A DNA stretch of 64,000 nucleotides from Cristatella mucedo (taxonomy: Eukaryota; Bryozoa; Phylactolaemata; Cristatellidae): contig WPIO01000050.1 of NCBI GenBank assembly GCA_009760855.2, forward strand, positions 1,914,501 through 1,978,500. Direction: 5' to 3'. The notes beneath the pieces are model-generated. The model was not told the origin of the DNA. It did no database searches and worked only from the letters and a program-made list of their open reading frames with translations. Shown in pieces: positions 33,146 through 43,888 of the stretch (position 1 is the stretch's first letter; each line of letters opens with the position of its first letter). A program made the translations under genes and the position numbers.

Positions 33146-34678
33146 TAAAATGTATCATAATTATCAAGAAATACCGCACGGTGAAGTCATTAATAGTGGA
33201 ACATACGACCTCAGAAATAAGAGGCAAGAGTCATAGCGTAGTTTTCTAGCTCTTGCATATCTAATCTTTAGACAACGCCTTATACCTCTGACTTTGGTTG
33301 TTTAGCTTTGCCTCCGATCAGCCTCAAATCCCTCGTCGATCTAGCTTCGGCTAATGTACACTCACATTCTGGGAATCCTTACCGACCGACGTTGGGAAAT
33401 CCCAGACTTGACAACACCTTAAAGAAAGCTGCTCACTTCCCTATTCCTTGTAGGGTATGCCTATTTCACGTGGACTGTCACCTATGGACTTACAGCTGCA
33501 GCTCACGTTCGAGTGTTGCAGCTCTCCATATAGCGGGCACGGGGTCTCAGCGAACCGCCTGCTTCTTTTCTAGCCCGGCGAATTCCCTAGGAAAAGCTGT
33601 AGTTCTCTTAGGAGTTTTGCTCATGCAAAGCTACTATTATTTTACTATCATCATTATACCAAATTAACCAAATTCAACTGACACTAAGCAGCCAGCCCTA
33701 ACGCGATCTGGCTGAGAAGTCATTTCAGCCGCTTTTGTTCATCTCTTGACGATGCCAAGCACTAAAGGCGGCAGCTAGATGCTTCCGAAGCTCACGTTCC
33801 TTCCCCTATCAGTAGTTACAGCTAGCATCGAAGAGTGACCGCTCTGCCTTGGATTGCAAAAGTGTGAAGCCAAAATGAAATGGCTGAGAGAAATGCTCAA
33901 TGGGAATGGCGGATCATAGTCTGGCAGCAGGAAGCCTACGAGAGAGTGCACTTTGGAAAGCGAACAATTAGACTAAGTATCGCTCACTCTATCGTGCCTC
34001 TCGAGAAGGCCCGATTGTCACCCAGCAGCCGGCCCGATACCTACCGGACAAAGACCTACACAATTAGGCATCGGACCGAGATGCCGAAAAGGTATTAGTG
34101 GCCGCAACGGTAGTTAGCCATTATTAGGTGGCAGATCGGCGTTGCGATAGGCAGGCTGCCTATTCGAGCCGAGCGTAGAGCTTTGCCCTTCCCCTTCCCA
34201 CTGACCGAAGGGCACTGTGGTTCACAGTGACAATACCCCACCACCCCCCAATGACGAGATTACCACTGGCCCCAGGCTGGTCCACGTTGAATCCAGGTGT
34301 GACAATGTCATTGTTTGCGCAGGCGCAGAAGCCGAAAGGAGCTACAGCGCACACCGAGAAGCAGCACTTAGCACCCGTTACACTATTTTCGCCAGATGAC
34401 GAGCGGAAATGGCAAGCTTCACCTGACAGGATCCGCAAACGGCAAGCACAGGCATACTGCCACCCCTGAGCTGATTGTGGTGGACTCGTCGCGTTGGCTG
34501 CTTATGACAAACAATGATAGGCCATAAAATCAGGGTCACATTTCGGTACTGAGGCCCGTACAACCGACTAACTGCTAGTCAAGCTCCCAGGCAGCCACCT
34601 GCTAGCTGGGTCTGTTAGCGCCTGCGCGTCTGAGTTGCACATCTCAGAGCCGTCCACCAGCCGAGGACATGGTAAGCA
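33146..34678. other. Intergenic, nothing recognised
   Basis: 1.5 kb. Open frames such as 33308-33667 and 33880-34098 show no recognised motif. GC content rises towards the right. Confidence 0.5.
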
Positions 34679-34974
<296 letters not shown>

Positions 34975-35560
34975 GAACGCCATCTCGCATCTAGCCGGGC
35001 CATACCGTCGTCGTCGTAGCCCGAATCCAAGCGCCCGATTTATTGCTGACGAACGCAGGTCGGCAGCAGCAGGTTCGCCGGTAGCGCTCGCTGCGAGCGC
35101 GAGACTGCACGCAGCTGCTGTGGCGGTAGTGGCTGCTGTTGCTGCTGCCGCTGCTGCTGCTGCAGTGGCTGCTGTTGCGCTCGCTGTTCGCGGGCGCCCG
35201 TCGTGGCCCCTGCGACCGGAGCGCGTCGGAAGCACACCGCGGATCGCTTGGATGGCCGCCCAACGCTCCCCCACCCGCCCGCCCCGCCGCGGAACTGCCC
35301 TCGGATGACTGTACCTGCCTGCGCGCTTAGCGGGCGCGAGGGTGAATAGTAGAGAGCGGCTTCTTGAGCGACGCCTGCCCCGCCTCGTCCCCCGCCCCCG
35401 CGAGCCTGCAGCATTCACCCTTTGGCAGCCAGCCGTATTTACTTCTCGGACGGGGGCTGAGACGGGCGGCCTGGCCTTTTCCGCGAGTTCGGCTACACGA
35501 CTAACCTGCCGCCGCGCGTGAGAGGGCGAGCGTCCCCTGTGGAGCCGGAGCCAGTTTCCG
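34975..35560. promoter_or_regulatory. GC/CpG-rich island, candidate promoter or 5' exon
   Basis: Strongly GC- and CpG-rich compared with the surrounding sequence, with (GCT)n at 35128-35165, CCGCCC/GGGCGG-type words and long spurious open frames on both strands. It lies upstream of the folate-receptor-like gene on the same strand and could hold its transcription start or an untranslated exon. That link is inferred from position only. Confidence 0.3.
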
Positions 35561-35596
35561 GCGAGGTAATCACTCCCAGCAGAATGTTCCGGGTGG

Positions 35597-35794
<198 letters not shown>

Positions 35795-35831
35795 GCTCCT
35801 TCAGGTCGACACTCCGGACGACTCGCGTTCT

Positions 35832-36004
35832 TACCGGAGGCTTTCTTGCAGGCTCTCCATAAATGGGAAATAGCAACAATTTTCTAGAGGATATAACATA
35901 GCAATAACATAATAACATAATAACACATAACTTGTTATGTTATATCCTCTAGAAAATTGTTGCTATTTCCCATTTATGGAGAGCCTGCAAGAAAGCCTCC
36001 GGTA
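35832..36004. repeat. Perfect inverted repeat, 69-bp arms, 35-bp loop
   Basis: Left arm 35832-35900 (TACCGGAGGC ... GGATATAACATA) and right arm 35936-36004 (TATGTTATATCC ... GCCTCCGGTA) are exact reverse complements as read. The loop 35901-35935 is made of ATAACA-type repeats. Confidence 0.95.
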
Positions 36005-36520
36005 TCGGTCTCTAGGCTTGAAACGTGGCCCCAACTGGAAAGCTCGGCAGTTGCCTGGGTAGAGCTGTCCAGGGTTCCAGGCGGCTTACTGATACTTTTT
36101 GGCAGGTGGGGCGCTGACAGACGGTTGAGCGGCTGTCTTTAGTTTGGGATAGCTCAGCCGTTATCCTTAAGCTAGACCTCGGGGCGGAGTGGTCTTTGAC
36201 CTGCCCCAACCAGCCACCCCTTCTAGTTTCCTTCTCTGCTCTCGTACAGCTCTCGCCTTGCAGCTCTGAGTGGTCGACGCCTACGGCGGCTGTGGCGCCG
36301 CCCCCTCTTGGCGGTCGCAGCTGGGCTCGACTCCAACTCCGTCGTCGGGGGCACCCCCTGTAGCGCGGCTAGCCCCCTGTTGGCGAAGCCGACGCTAGCC
36401 TCGAGCTTTTGCAACGAGCGAGCGACGGAAAAGAATGAGCGACGCGCGCGAAGCGACCGGAAAAACGAGGCACGGCTGACTGAATACGGGGGGGGGGAGC
36501 AGCTGGTGGAGTGCGTGCTC
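36005..36520. other. GC-rich non-coding stretch
   Basis: Second GC/CpG-rich block (36230-36500) with GGCGGCTGTGGCGCCGCCCCC-type palindromic sequence. No gene recognised. Confidence 0.4.
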
Positions 36521-36861
36521 GTGAGCCGTGATGACAGGCTAGGTAAGTCGGTTGCTTTTCACGACCTCGATCCCGAGGTCACGCGTTTGAATCCTGCATC
36601 GATGGGCGATCCTTCATTGCTGGCTTGGTCCAGCAGGTTAAGGTGCTCGCCCCCGACTAAGGTCTGGCTGAGGTCGCGGGCTCGAGCCCCGAGGCACATG
36701 TGAAGCACCTGAATAGAGATTAAGTTCTCTTGGGGCGCTATACGAACGAATTAATCTAAGAATTATATATTTATTGCCTCAGCAAGCGGTGGCGATAGCC
36801 GTAAAAGGGTCTTCTGTCGCTATACAAAAGAGGCTGCCAAATCAGGCGGTAGAGATGAGCA
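36521..36861 (+). mobile_element. SINE-A interrupted by a SINE-B
   Basis: Left half 36521-36620 starts GTGAGCCGTGATGACAGGCT and reaches GGGCGATCCTTCATTGC. Right half 36773-36861 resumes ATTGCCTCAGCAAGCGG, GGCGATAGCCGTAAAAGGG, GTCGCTATACAAAAGAGGC, AAATCAGG. The two halves are one SINE-A split by a SINE-B. Confidence 0.92.
36621..36772 (+). mobile_element. SINE-B nested in SINE-A
   Basis: GGCTTGGTCCAGCAGGTTAAGG, TGCTCGCCCCCGACTAAGG, a B-box-like GGGCTCGAGCC, then GAATAGAGATTAAGTTCTCT and GGGGCGCTATAC, a LINE-A-like 3' end. Flanked by ATTGC at 36616-36620 and 36773-36777, a short target-site duplication. Confidence 0.93.
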
Positions 36862-36894
36862 GAGGATGCAGGCTTAGAGTGAAGCAGCGAGTAT

Positions 36895-37043
36895 GGTGAC
36901 CGATGATGGCACTCTTGGTAAGGCGTCTTGAGGTCGTGGGCTCGAATCCTGCGGTGGGTAATTCTCTATCGCCGCTGCAAGAGGTGGTAGCCGTAAAGGC
37001 TCTTATGTCGCTATGCAAAAGAGGCTGTTACATCAGCTAGTAT
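36895..37043 (+). mobile_element. SINE-A, shortened
   Basis: GGTGACCGATGATGGCACTC, B box GGGCTCGAATCCTG, GGTGGGTAATTCTCTATCGC, GTAGCCGTAAAGGC, AAAAGAGGCTGTTACATCAG. About 15-20 bp between the A and B boxes are missing compared with other copies. Confidence 0.9.
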
Positions 37044-37111
37044 CGGGGCGGTGGCAGCGAGTGCCGGCATGTGCCTCCTTTATCTCAGCACTCTTCCCTA
37101 GAGCTAACCTG

Positions 37112-37113
<2 letters not shown>

Positions 37114-37164
<51 letters not shown>

Positions 37165-37175
37165 CCCTCTCTCTC
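37114..37175. repeat. (CT)n microsatellite
   Basis: About 60 bp of CT with TTT and CCCC interruptions. Confidence 0.97.
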
Positions 37176-38630
37176 TTGCCGAACTTCGACAAATTTGACC
37201 TTGAGTCGAGTGTCAAAATGGTGACTACAGAAAAACAAAGTCTGCTCATGCTGGCTAGCGTGCAAAACAAGCGGGTACACCTATCGTGACCAGCACGACA
37301 CGAGTGCACTCGGAGGTGAGCTGGACGCTTAGCCTACGATGGAAGCCAAAATGCTATTTACTTGTCACACGGCTAAAACCTTTGACCCTTGGGTTTTGGA
37401 TAGAATTTCGCCAGCGAGAGATATACAAACGTCGAGTGTGTTCTAACGTTGGGGTTAAATGTCTTCCATGTAATCATTTGAAGTTGACAAAAATAGCTAA
37501 ATTATTTCATTCGAAGCTAGTTTGCAGCAGTAGTTCAGTAGGCGGTTCGCATAATTGCCAGCCAAGAGAAGCTTAACGTTGGTCACGTGTGCGTCACGTG
37601 ACTACCAGCCCTCTAGTGCTTGTATAGCTAGGTCGGCTACCAGGCTCGACGAACCAAGAAGCTCTCTACCACTGGCATGCCAGGCATTGCATAGCTTTGT
37701 CTTTAGGCGGCCGGACTTTAAACTGGCTGAGGGTGCTGGCACTTGTATCCTGAAAGCGCCTTTAGGCATGGCTAGCTTCCGCCGCGATGGCATCGTGGGA
37801 GCAAAGGCTCGCTGGCCTCCCGTAAAAGCTGCAGTGCTGCCTTTACCAGCGAGAGCTTCTGGCTCGCCTTTGGAGAGGCGCTAGCCAATTTCAAGCTGCC
37901 GGCCACTTAAATGGGTTTTGAACTTTATTCTCCAGCCAGTGCTAAAGGTCAAGTGCCAGCTCACCTCAGACAGTCGCATAGTACGGGGTGCTTTCACTCG
38001 CTGAGATGTCCAGGCCTTCTAGTTTGCGATTGATCAAAACTGTGCCCAGTTTCAGGCTACATGATTTTTCTTGTTTAAAAAACGTGCAGAAACTAGTAAC
38101 CAAATTTAAAAACTGACACAGCGTTATTGTTCAAATTACGGAAGAAGTTCCACGCTAGCAGGAGGAGAAAAGAAGTCATGCTAAATCCCCTGCCGAAGTC
38201 GAGAGAAAAGTCAAGTCGACTCGGGCATAGCAGTATTTGAGAGTACCGTACTCACGCATTTCATCCTAGAAAGCAGCATAGCCGCTTCGCTTGGGATGAC
38301 CTAAATTTAAATCGAACAGTAATCGAGAGACCCATGAGCGAGTTTGCTTAGCAAGGCTCTTAGCCTTTAACCGACCGTTTGTGTGGCAGTAGTCAGCTGC
38401 TGCCACCAGTGTATATCGTGCAGCATAAAATGCCCTTGTTTTCTGAAAATCAGCACAACCAAGTGGTATCTTTAATTATCTACCACGACTCGGTGATTAC
38501 TTGTGTATCTCTTCTTCTCGGGCGCATTATTTGAGGCACAGAAAGTGGCAGTAAACCTTGCAGAATTGTCTTCCGACAGGCGTCCGTCGACCGATCGCAC
38601 TGGAATGGCGGCTGCAAGAGCCGAGCTTTG
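37176..38630. other. Upstream region of the folate-receptor-like gene
   Basis: 1.45 kb with no recognised repeat. Open frames at 37286-37576 and 37555-37884 carry no family motif. Promoter, 5' UTR or a non-coding first exon may lie here; no TATA box could be assigned with confidence. Confidence 0.4.
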
Positions 38631-38792
38631 ATGTCTCTAAGCCTGCTCGCTGCAGTGATGTCAGGCCACGTTGAGAGTGAACCCTCGAACCGGCTCGTGA
38701 ATTTCAACTCAGTCGACCAATATCTGAACGTGTGCCTCGACGGACAGAATCACAAGCGTTCGCCAAGCGTCGAGCCCCAGCTAGACGGTCAG
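38631..38792 (+). CDS. FOLR-like: Folate-receptor-family protein, exon 1 (signal peptide and N-terminus)
   Basis: Encodes 54 residues from ATG at 38631. A short hydrophobic start (MSLSLLAAVMSG) is a plausible but weak signal peptide, so a better start could sit in an unseen upstream exon; the frame is open back to 38535. YLNVCLDGQNHKRSPSVEPQ then LDGQ aligns with folate receptor [24 protein letters not shown], including the first conserved Cys and the KHHK-like basic stretch. The donor GTTAGA at 38793 follows codon Gln in phase 0, exactly where the vertebrate FOLR genes split before CRPW. Folate receptors are secreted or GPI-anchored proteins that bind folates at the cell surface. Confidence 0.85.
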
Positions 38793-39169
38793 GTTAGAGC
38801 AGCAGGCTCTGCGATTACCTGTGAAGTTTGCTACTACAGTTTGCCGCTACTAAATTCTGGCACGACACATTTTTCAGGCGCACATTTGAGCTCTGCTTTT
38901 GAAATGCAGACGTTGCCAAAAAAATGCTTTGCATAGGTGCAGCAATCGTGTGATATCTGCATTGTACGCTCGTTACTTTGAGATCTGCTCTCGAAATCTT
39001 GGTTCATGCTGAATGGGACGACTTAAAAACTATTGACAATGCTCACTGATGCTCGTTATCATGCCTATCTATGGTAGCATAATGGTCACATTAAACGCTT
39101 ATGCACCTTCTTTTTTATGGCTTTTGCTTAAAGTCCCTCATTCAGTGACTCAGTGAGTGGTTTTACTAG

Positions 39170-39328
39170 AAAGTAGAGGTTGTGTGTCGCCTCTAATCAT
39201 CTTATGCTTGTGACACTGAGTATGCTACCATTAACCATTCGATCATGCTTCCTTTGCAGCAAATGTAAAGTGCTTAGAATGGTTAAGCTCTCTGAGGGCA
39301 CTATGCGAAGTTATTATTATTATCATAG
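39170..39328 (+). mobile_element. LINE-A 3' end in FOLR-like intron 1
   Basis: TTGTGACACTGAGTATGC, ACCATTAACCATTCGATCATGC, GCAGCAAATGTAAAGTGC, GAGGGCACTATGCG, (TTA)n. Same strand as the host gene; ends 155 bp before exon 2. Confidence 0.88.
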
Positions 39329-39483
39329 AGGTAGTGTAGCAGAAAATTCTTATGCTGCTGACAGGAAAGCAGACGGAATCACTAATCTGACTGTGATGCG
39401 AGAATAAACTTACTTGTTATGTTGCAGGGTCAACCTATTTTGCATTTGCAACTGCTTTTCGAATTTTTCTGGTGCCGCTTTAG

Positions 39484-39675
39484 TGTCACTGGTTTCGAGG
39501 GAAATCGTGCTGCACGGCGAGCACTGCAAGCGACCTGCACAAAAACGAGACTTGGTACAGGCTTCGTAAAGAACATTGCGGCACCACCCAAATGAGCTCG
39601 GAGTGCCGCAGACTCTTTGATCAAGACCTCTGCTTTTACGAGTGCTCACCCGACCTTGGACCTTGGCTTGTCCAG
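39484..39675 (+). CDS. FOLR-like: Folate-receptor-family protein, exon 2 (Cys-rich ligand-binding core)
   Basis: 64 codons, acceptor CTGGTGCCGCTTTAG ending at 39483, donor GTAGGT at 39676, phase 0. Blocks are CHWFRGKSCC (human CRPWRKNACC), the NETWYRLRKEHCG region (VSYLYRFNWNHCG), SSECRRLFDQDLCFYECSPD and LGPWLVQ ([27 protein letters not shown]). Seven cysteines match family positions. The pterin-contacting Asp (FRalpha mature D81; here the Asp in FDQDLC, about residue 102 of this protein) and Tyr85-equivalent (CFYEC) are conserved. Asn-Glu-Thr at about residue 75 is an N-glycosylation sequon. An in-frame TAG just before the exon is part of the acceptor. Confidence 0.95.
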
Positions 39676-39773
39676 GTAGGTGCTGTATGGTTTCAGCTGT
39701 GATGCCGCAGAGAATTTTTTTATGTCGGCCTACACACGCTCGGCACCTTAATTCCTGCCATGTCAGGGGTGAT

Positions 39774-39777
<4 letters not shown>

Positions 39778-39849
<72 letters not shown>
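39778..39849. repeat. (CT)n microsatellite in FOLR-like intron 2
   Basis: About 70 bp of CT starting about 100 bp after the exon 2 donor, followed by a looser C/T-rich region to 39990. Confidence 0.97.
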
Positions 39850-39853
<4 letters not shown>

Positions 39854-40018
39854 TCCCTCTTTCCCCCTCGGTTTTTCTCGCTCTCGCACTCAAGCTTTTG
39901 CTCTCTCCCCCTCTCTCGATTCCCCCTTTCTCTTTCTTTCTTCCACTTCCTCTGTCTGTATTGCCCCCTCTCCCTCCCTCCCTCTCTCTTTCTTGTCATG
40001 TGCTCAAACGGTGGGCTA

Positions 40019-40880
40019 GATAAATTATTTTTGATGCACCAGGATAGGAAAAATTGCTCTCATGCGAACATCAGATCACCGGGGTCGAGTTGCTCTACCC
40101 TGCAGCTGACATTCCCTCATTGCCTGTTGCGAGCCGGGCGATTTCAGCTGAGGCTATTCAATTGCAATGTGTAATTAAATGCGGTTTCCGAGCCAACCTG
40201 CAGCAACTCTCATTTATTTACTTTCCGTGCCACACCAGCCAAACGTAATGGCTGCAGCTGGTGGCCGAACAATAGAGTTACTAGAAGAAAGCTTAACTCT
40301 GGGGACTGAAGCTGGGGAAAAACATGTAAAGCACGTCGGTTTTGGTACATTTAATGCTCTTGTGCGGACCTGCAACCTGGCTATAGATTTTGCTTGGGGA
40401 AATCCGCTGGTTGAGCAAATGCCGAATTTCGATCTTATGAGGCCCTTTGACAATCGACCTGCTTTCAAGGTCAAACATAAATTATGATGGCTCAAAGTGT
40501 CATTCTTTGCAAAACTTCCCCCTCATTCCTTCGAACAATTTTTCTTCAGTGACTTTTAAAGTTGATTGGAAACACATTTAGTTGACATCGTCTACAAATG
40601 TGGTGTCCTTAATGGCTTGCATAGAAATAAATGTACGATTCCTTTTCATCTTGAAGGGCCATTAGCTGGAGTTGTGTTTGCATACATCAGTAAAGGCAAT
40701 AACTTGTTATGTTCTCTCCGATCCTATCATGCCAGAGGTTACAGTCGTGTCGTTATTCTTATGATTATATGCATTACTCCCGAGTCTGAGTCCAATGGTA
40801 AGGTATCACGACTCTGTTGTCTGTTTGAGTTTAGAAGCAGGCAATCAATTACTGCCGGCTGCTGTGGCAAGGTAGCCACT
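40019..40880. other. FOLR-like intron 2, unannotated part
   Basis: No element recognised. Overlapping open frames on both strands at 40179-40495 have no family motif. Confidence 0.45.
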
Positions 40881-40992
40881 AATGTATGTATGTATGTATG
40901 TGTGTGTGTGTGTGTGTGTGTGAGTGTGCGTGTGTGTATGTATGTATGTATATATGTATGTATGTCTGTATGTATGTCTGTATGTATGTACC
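40881..40992. repeat. (ATGT)n/(GT)n microsatellite
   Basis: ATGT tetranucleotides, then GT, then ATGT/CTGT units, about 110 bp. Confidence 0.97.
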
Positions 40993-41024
40993 TCTGGTCT
41001 AGTTTATGAGACCTCACCTCTAAA

Positions 41025-41550
41025 AGACATGGATTGAACACGATCAGACAACTACGATATAAACCAGTGCCTCGTCTGCCGCACCAACCGATGTTGTCAA
41101 TCGTTCATATTGGACATCATTATCAATGGTGCCAAAGGCAGCTGCTAGATCTGGCAGTTCTAGGGCAGTGGCATTGCCATCATTGTTGCTGCATAGGATG
41201 TCATTGGTTCCACGGAGGAAAACAGTTTCAGTGGATTGGGCCATTTGAATCCCGACAGAAATTTTGCTGACGATACTTTTGTATGTGTGCAACAAGCTGC
41301 TTAAAGGCAACTCTTTTCAGAATCTTTGACAAATAAGGACGAGGAGAAACTGTGTGATGGTTTGAAAGAACCTGTGAATCAAATTTTTCTTTTTTTGAGG
41401 GTTGGTCTAACTATGGCCGATATGAAGGTATGGTGTACAACCACGGTTTCTAGAGAAGCCTTAACAATCTCAGTTATGGCTGGCTAAGTTTGTCCGCTAG
41501 TGAAAATCACAGAGGGTATGGGATAGGTTCTTCAGGGCTCGAGATCTTTT
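41025..41550 (-). mobile_element. LINE-B fragment, minus strand
   Basis: Reverse RT-domain piece of LINE-B. The antisense translation gives STETVFLRGTNDILCSNNDG, NATALELPDLAAAFGTID and ERLTTSVGAADEAL, matching the FQSG/DLSAAFDTIDH/GLADEAL block of the copy at 28628-30090 with several substitutions. The part right of 41330 is more diverged. In intron 2 of the FOLR-like gene. Confidence 0.85.
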
Positions 41551-41551
41551 A

Positions 41552-41640
41552 ATAATAATAATAATAATAGTACGTGTGATATAGCACCCTCAGAGAACTC
41601 AACCTCTTTCTATGCACTTGATGCTGCTAAAAGATGAGGC
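41552..41640 (-). mobile_element. LINE-A tail, minus strand
   Basis: (AAT)n, GTGATATAGCACCCTCAGAG, AACTCAACCTCTTTCTATGC. Tail only, abutting the LINE-B fragment. Confidence 0.85.
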
Positions 41641-42054
41641 TGTTAAATAAACTAACATGTAGTTGCAACTGGTTAAACTTGTAAACAAAGGTTAGTTGAT
41701 TTAGTATGGGCTCAGTTTGTAAGTCCGAAGGCTTCAATCTTGCACGACGAAATGACACACTCCTTTAAGCCGAGTCAATCTAGCCTGATTTTTTCCTATG
41801 GTGTTAATTAACGGCTTTCCAGGCTGTGGCCTACGTGGAATAACCAATTTCTAACAGAGCCGGCACTTCGGGGAGCGTAAGGGCATATCGAGCACATCAA
41901 TCTTTTTTTTTTAAATGCCTACATTTTGAGAGACTTTGAGTGAATCTATCCCAGCTGCCACGCTCCAGAAACGGTTCGTCCTTCGTGATCCCAACGTGAC
42001 AAAGACCCACCCAAAAAACACGGGTCGGCATTGCAGAAAACAATTATGTGGGTC
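41641..42054. other. FOLR-like intron 2, nothing recognised
   Basis: About 410 bp without recognised elements. Confidence 0.5.
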
Positions 42055-42757
42055 AGCATTTCAAATGAAGCCGTCTTGAATTCTGTAACTCACTGCTTGC
42101 TGATCTACCGGCTTGTGCAATCATGTGCTGACAACCGATGCAAAACTCTGCAGCTAAGCTTGTCAGTCGTGAGCAGCTCAGTTGCCACGTCTCACCACTT
42201 CTCACCGACCTACACTGGCTACCAGTCAAGCAGCGCATTCACATCAAGATTTTGCCACTCACTTTTAGGTCCCTGCATGCTTCGGCTCCAGCCTACCTCT
42301 CAGGTTTACTCCCCCACCAGGCTAAGCATCGTTCCATCAACTTTACGGAATCTAATTGGCTACCCATACCTCGTGCAAGCCTCAAATCCTTTGGAGACCG
42401 TGCCTTTAGCTGGCATGCTTCCAAAGCCTGGAGCTCACTCCCGACTTGCGTCATGGCATCTCCTGACTTGACCTCGTTAAAAACTAAAAACACATCTATT
42501 CATCACAGCATTTAGTGGGTCCCTGTGATTCGTCTTTTATGTGCTTATGAGTGCTGGCACTGTGCATGCGGCCACTAACCATACTTGCATGCTGACCCTG
42601 TGCATGTAACCCCTAACCACGTGATTATTGTTGTTTATTGAGCATGCTACCACTAACCATTCGATCGTGCATCCTTTGCAGCAAATGTAAAGTGTTAGAC
42701 AGATATTGAGTTCTCAAAGGGCACTATATCAAACGTTATAGTATTATTATCATTATT
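42055..42757 (+). mobile_element. LINE-A 3' fragment, plus strand
   Basis: Starts in the CNSLLTGLPACAI equivalent (ctgcttgctgatctaccgg). Frames read ADNRCKTLQLSLSVVS / KLVSREQLSCHVSPLLTDLH, WLPVKQRIHIKIL and SLKSFGDRAFSWHASKAWSS. The 3' UTR and the hairpin/TTA tail are at 42675-42757. One or more frameshifts. In FOLR-like intron 2. Confidence 0.92.
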
Positions 42758-42930
42758 TAGCGTCAGAATTAAGATGAAATATCAGCTGCTGAAGTGGGAT
42801 ATTTTTATACTAACATAAAGAGTAATTCAAGTGTATTCACCTAGATAAATGTTTGCTTGTACATGCTAAATAAAATGCATTTTACTAAACACTGGTTATT
42901 GATTCTCTTTCAGTGAGCTGTAATGCAGCT

Positions 42931-42967
<37 letters not shown>

Positions 42968-43455
42968 GTTGGCTTAATGGCTAACAAGAGAATTACTGTA
43001 ATAGTTCTTGTAAGCTACTACAGCCTCATTTTTAATCTTGCTGCCCCACAAAAAAACGTGAAGTAGGTATTTTCTGTTAAATTTTAAAGCTAAGGTTTTT
43101 ATTATTCCAGTTCACAGGCAAATTTATGTGGTGCAAATATATATTTTAAGTCTAAACGTTCAATGGTTAATACCAAGGAAATATTGCATGAGGTATTAAT
43201 TTTTGTGTGTTTGTAACTATATTCTCTTTCAAGCCTGTCAGTTTACGGCTAACAGCTCATTTGAAAGTTGTGTTAAAATAATTTATACAGTTCAGGTTTA
43301 TTGCAAACGGAAATGAAAACCACTATACAATCTTATCATTTTGTTTTAGCTTTGTGCTAGAAATTCAGTAGTTTATCATTAGACTCGCAGTATTGAATGT
43401 CACTTGAAAGGTCCTGCATTCACTAGAACTTACAACCGTACAGAACTCCTGCAAG
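42758..43455. other. FOLR-like intron 2, AT-rich
   Basis: AT-rich, includes a (TA)n of about 30 bp at 42932-42963. No element recognised. Confidence 0.5.
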
Positions 43456-43545
43456 GGCTATTCTTTTACTTTAGCTTCTATAAGATTGAATCTTATCAAC
43501 GGCTATTCTTTTACTTTAGCTTCTATAAGATTGAATCTTATCAAC
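43456..43545. repeat. Exact 45-bp tandem duplication
   Basis: 43456-43500 and 43501-43545 are identical as read (GGCTATTCTTTTACTTTAGC ... CTTATCAAC). Confidence 0.97.
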
Positions 43546-43573
43546 GGATATGTGAGTTTATGAATATCTGTTT

Positions 43574-43576
<3 letters not shown>

Positions 43577-43614
<38 letters not shown>
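43577..43614. repeat. (TA)n microsatellite
   Basis: About 38 bp of AT dinucleotides in FOLR-like intron 2. Confidence 0.95.
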
Positions 43615-43616
<2 letters not shown>

Positions 43617-43752
43617 CACTTTTACTGACAGAAGATGGATCGTTAAAATTAGTTGGTCAGATTAGCTTTTTTGGCACTGAATATTCGAAGGAAGGCCTTG
43701 AGTTTTTTGAACAGGATAATCTGCAGCACATGAGAGCAACTTTTTTTTACAG

Positions 43753-43888
43753 GATACCAGGCGCTGGCGTCAGGAAAAAATGACGAATGTACCAATATGC
43801 CGATCGCAATGCCAGCAGTGGTTTGACAGCTGTGCGATGGATTACACGTGTGCTGACAACTGGTATACAGGGTTTCAGTGGAAAGACG
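43753..43888 (+). CDS. FOLR-like: Folate-receptor-family protein, exon 3 (ligand-pocket loops)
   Basis: 136 nt: 45 codons plus one base, acceptor TTTTTTTTACAG and donor GTAAGT at 43889. DTRRWRQEKMTNVPICRSQC aligns with human FRalpha [20 protein letters not shown], and QQWFDSCAMDYTC, DNWYTGFQWKD with [23 protein letters not shown]. Four conserved cysteines. Pocket residues Trp102, Arg103, Trp134 and Trp140 (FRalpha mature numbering) are kept, but Arg106 is Lys, His135 is Tyr, Lys136 is Thr and Trp138 is Phe. The exon is too short to stand out as an ORF and was found by extending the gene from exon 4. Confidence 0.95.

Noticed and set aside
33880-34098. 72-codon frame with basic and charged residues
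   Set aside because: No recognised family, no splice-bounded structure and a short length; cannot be supported.
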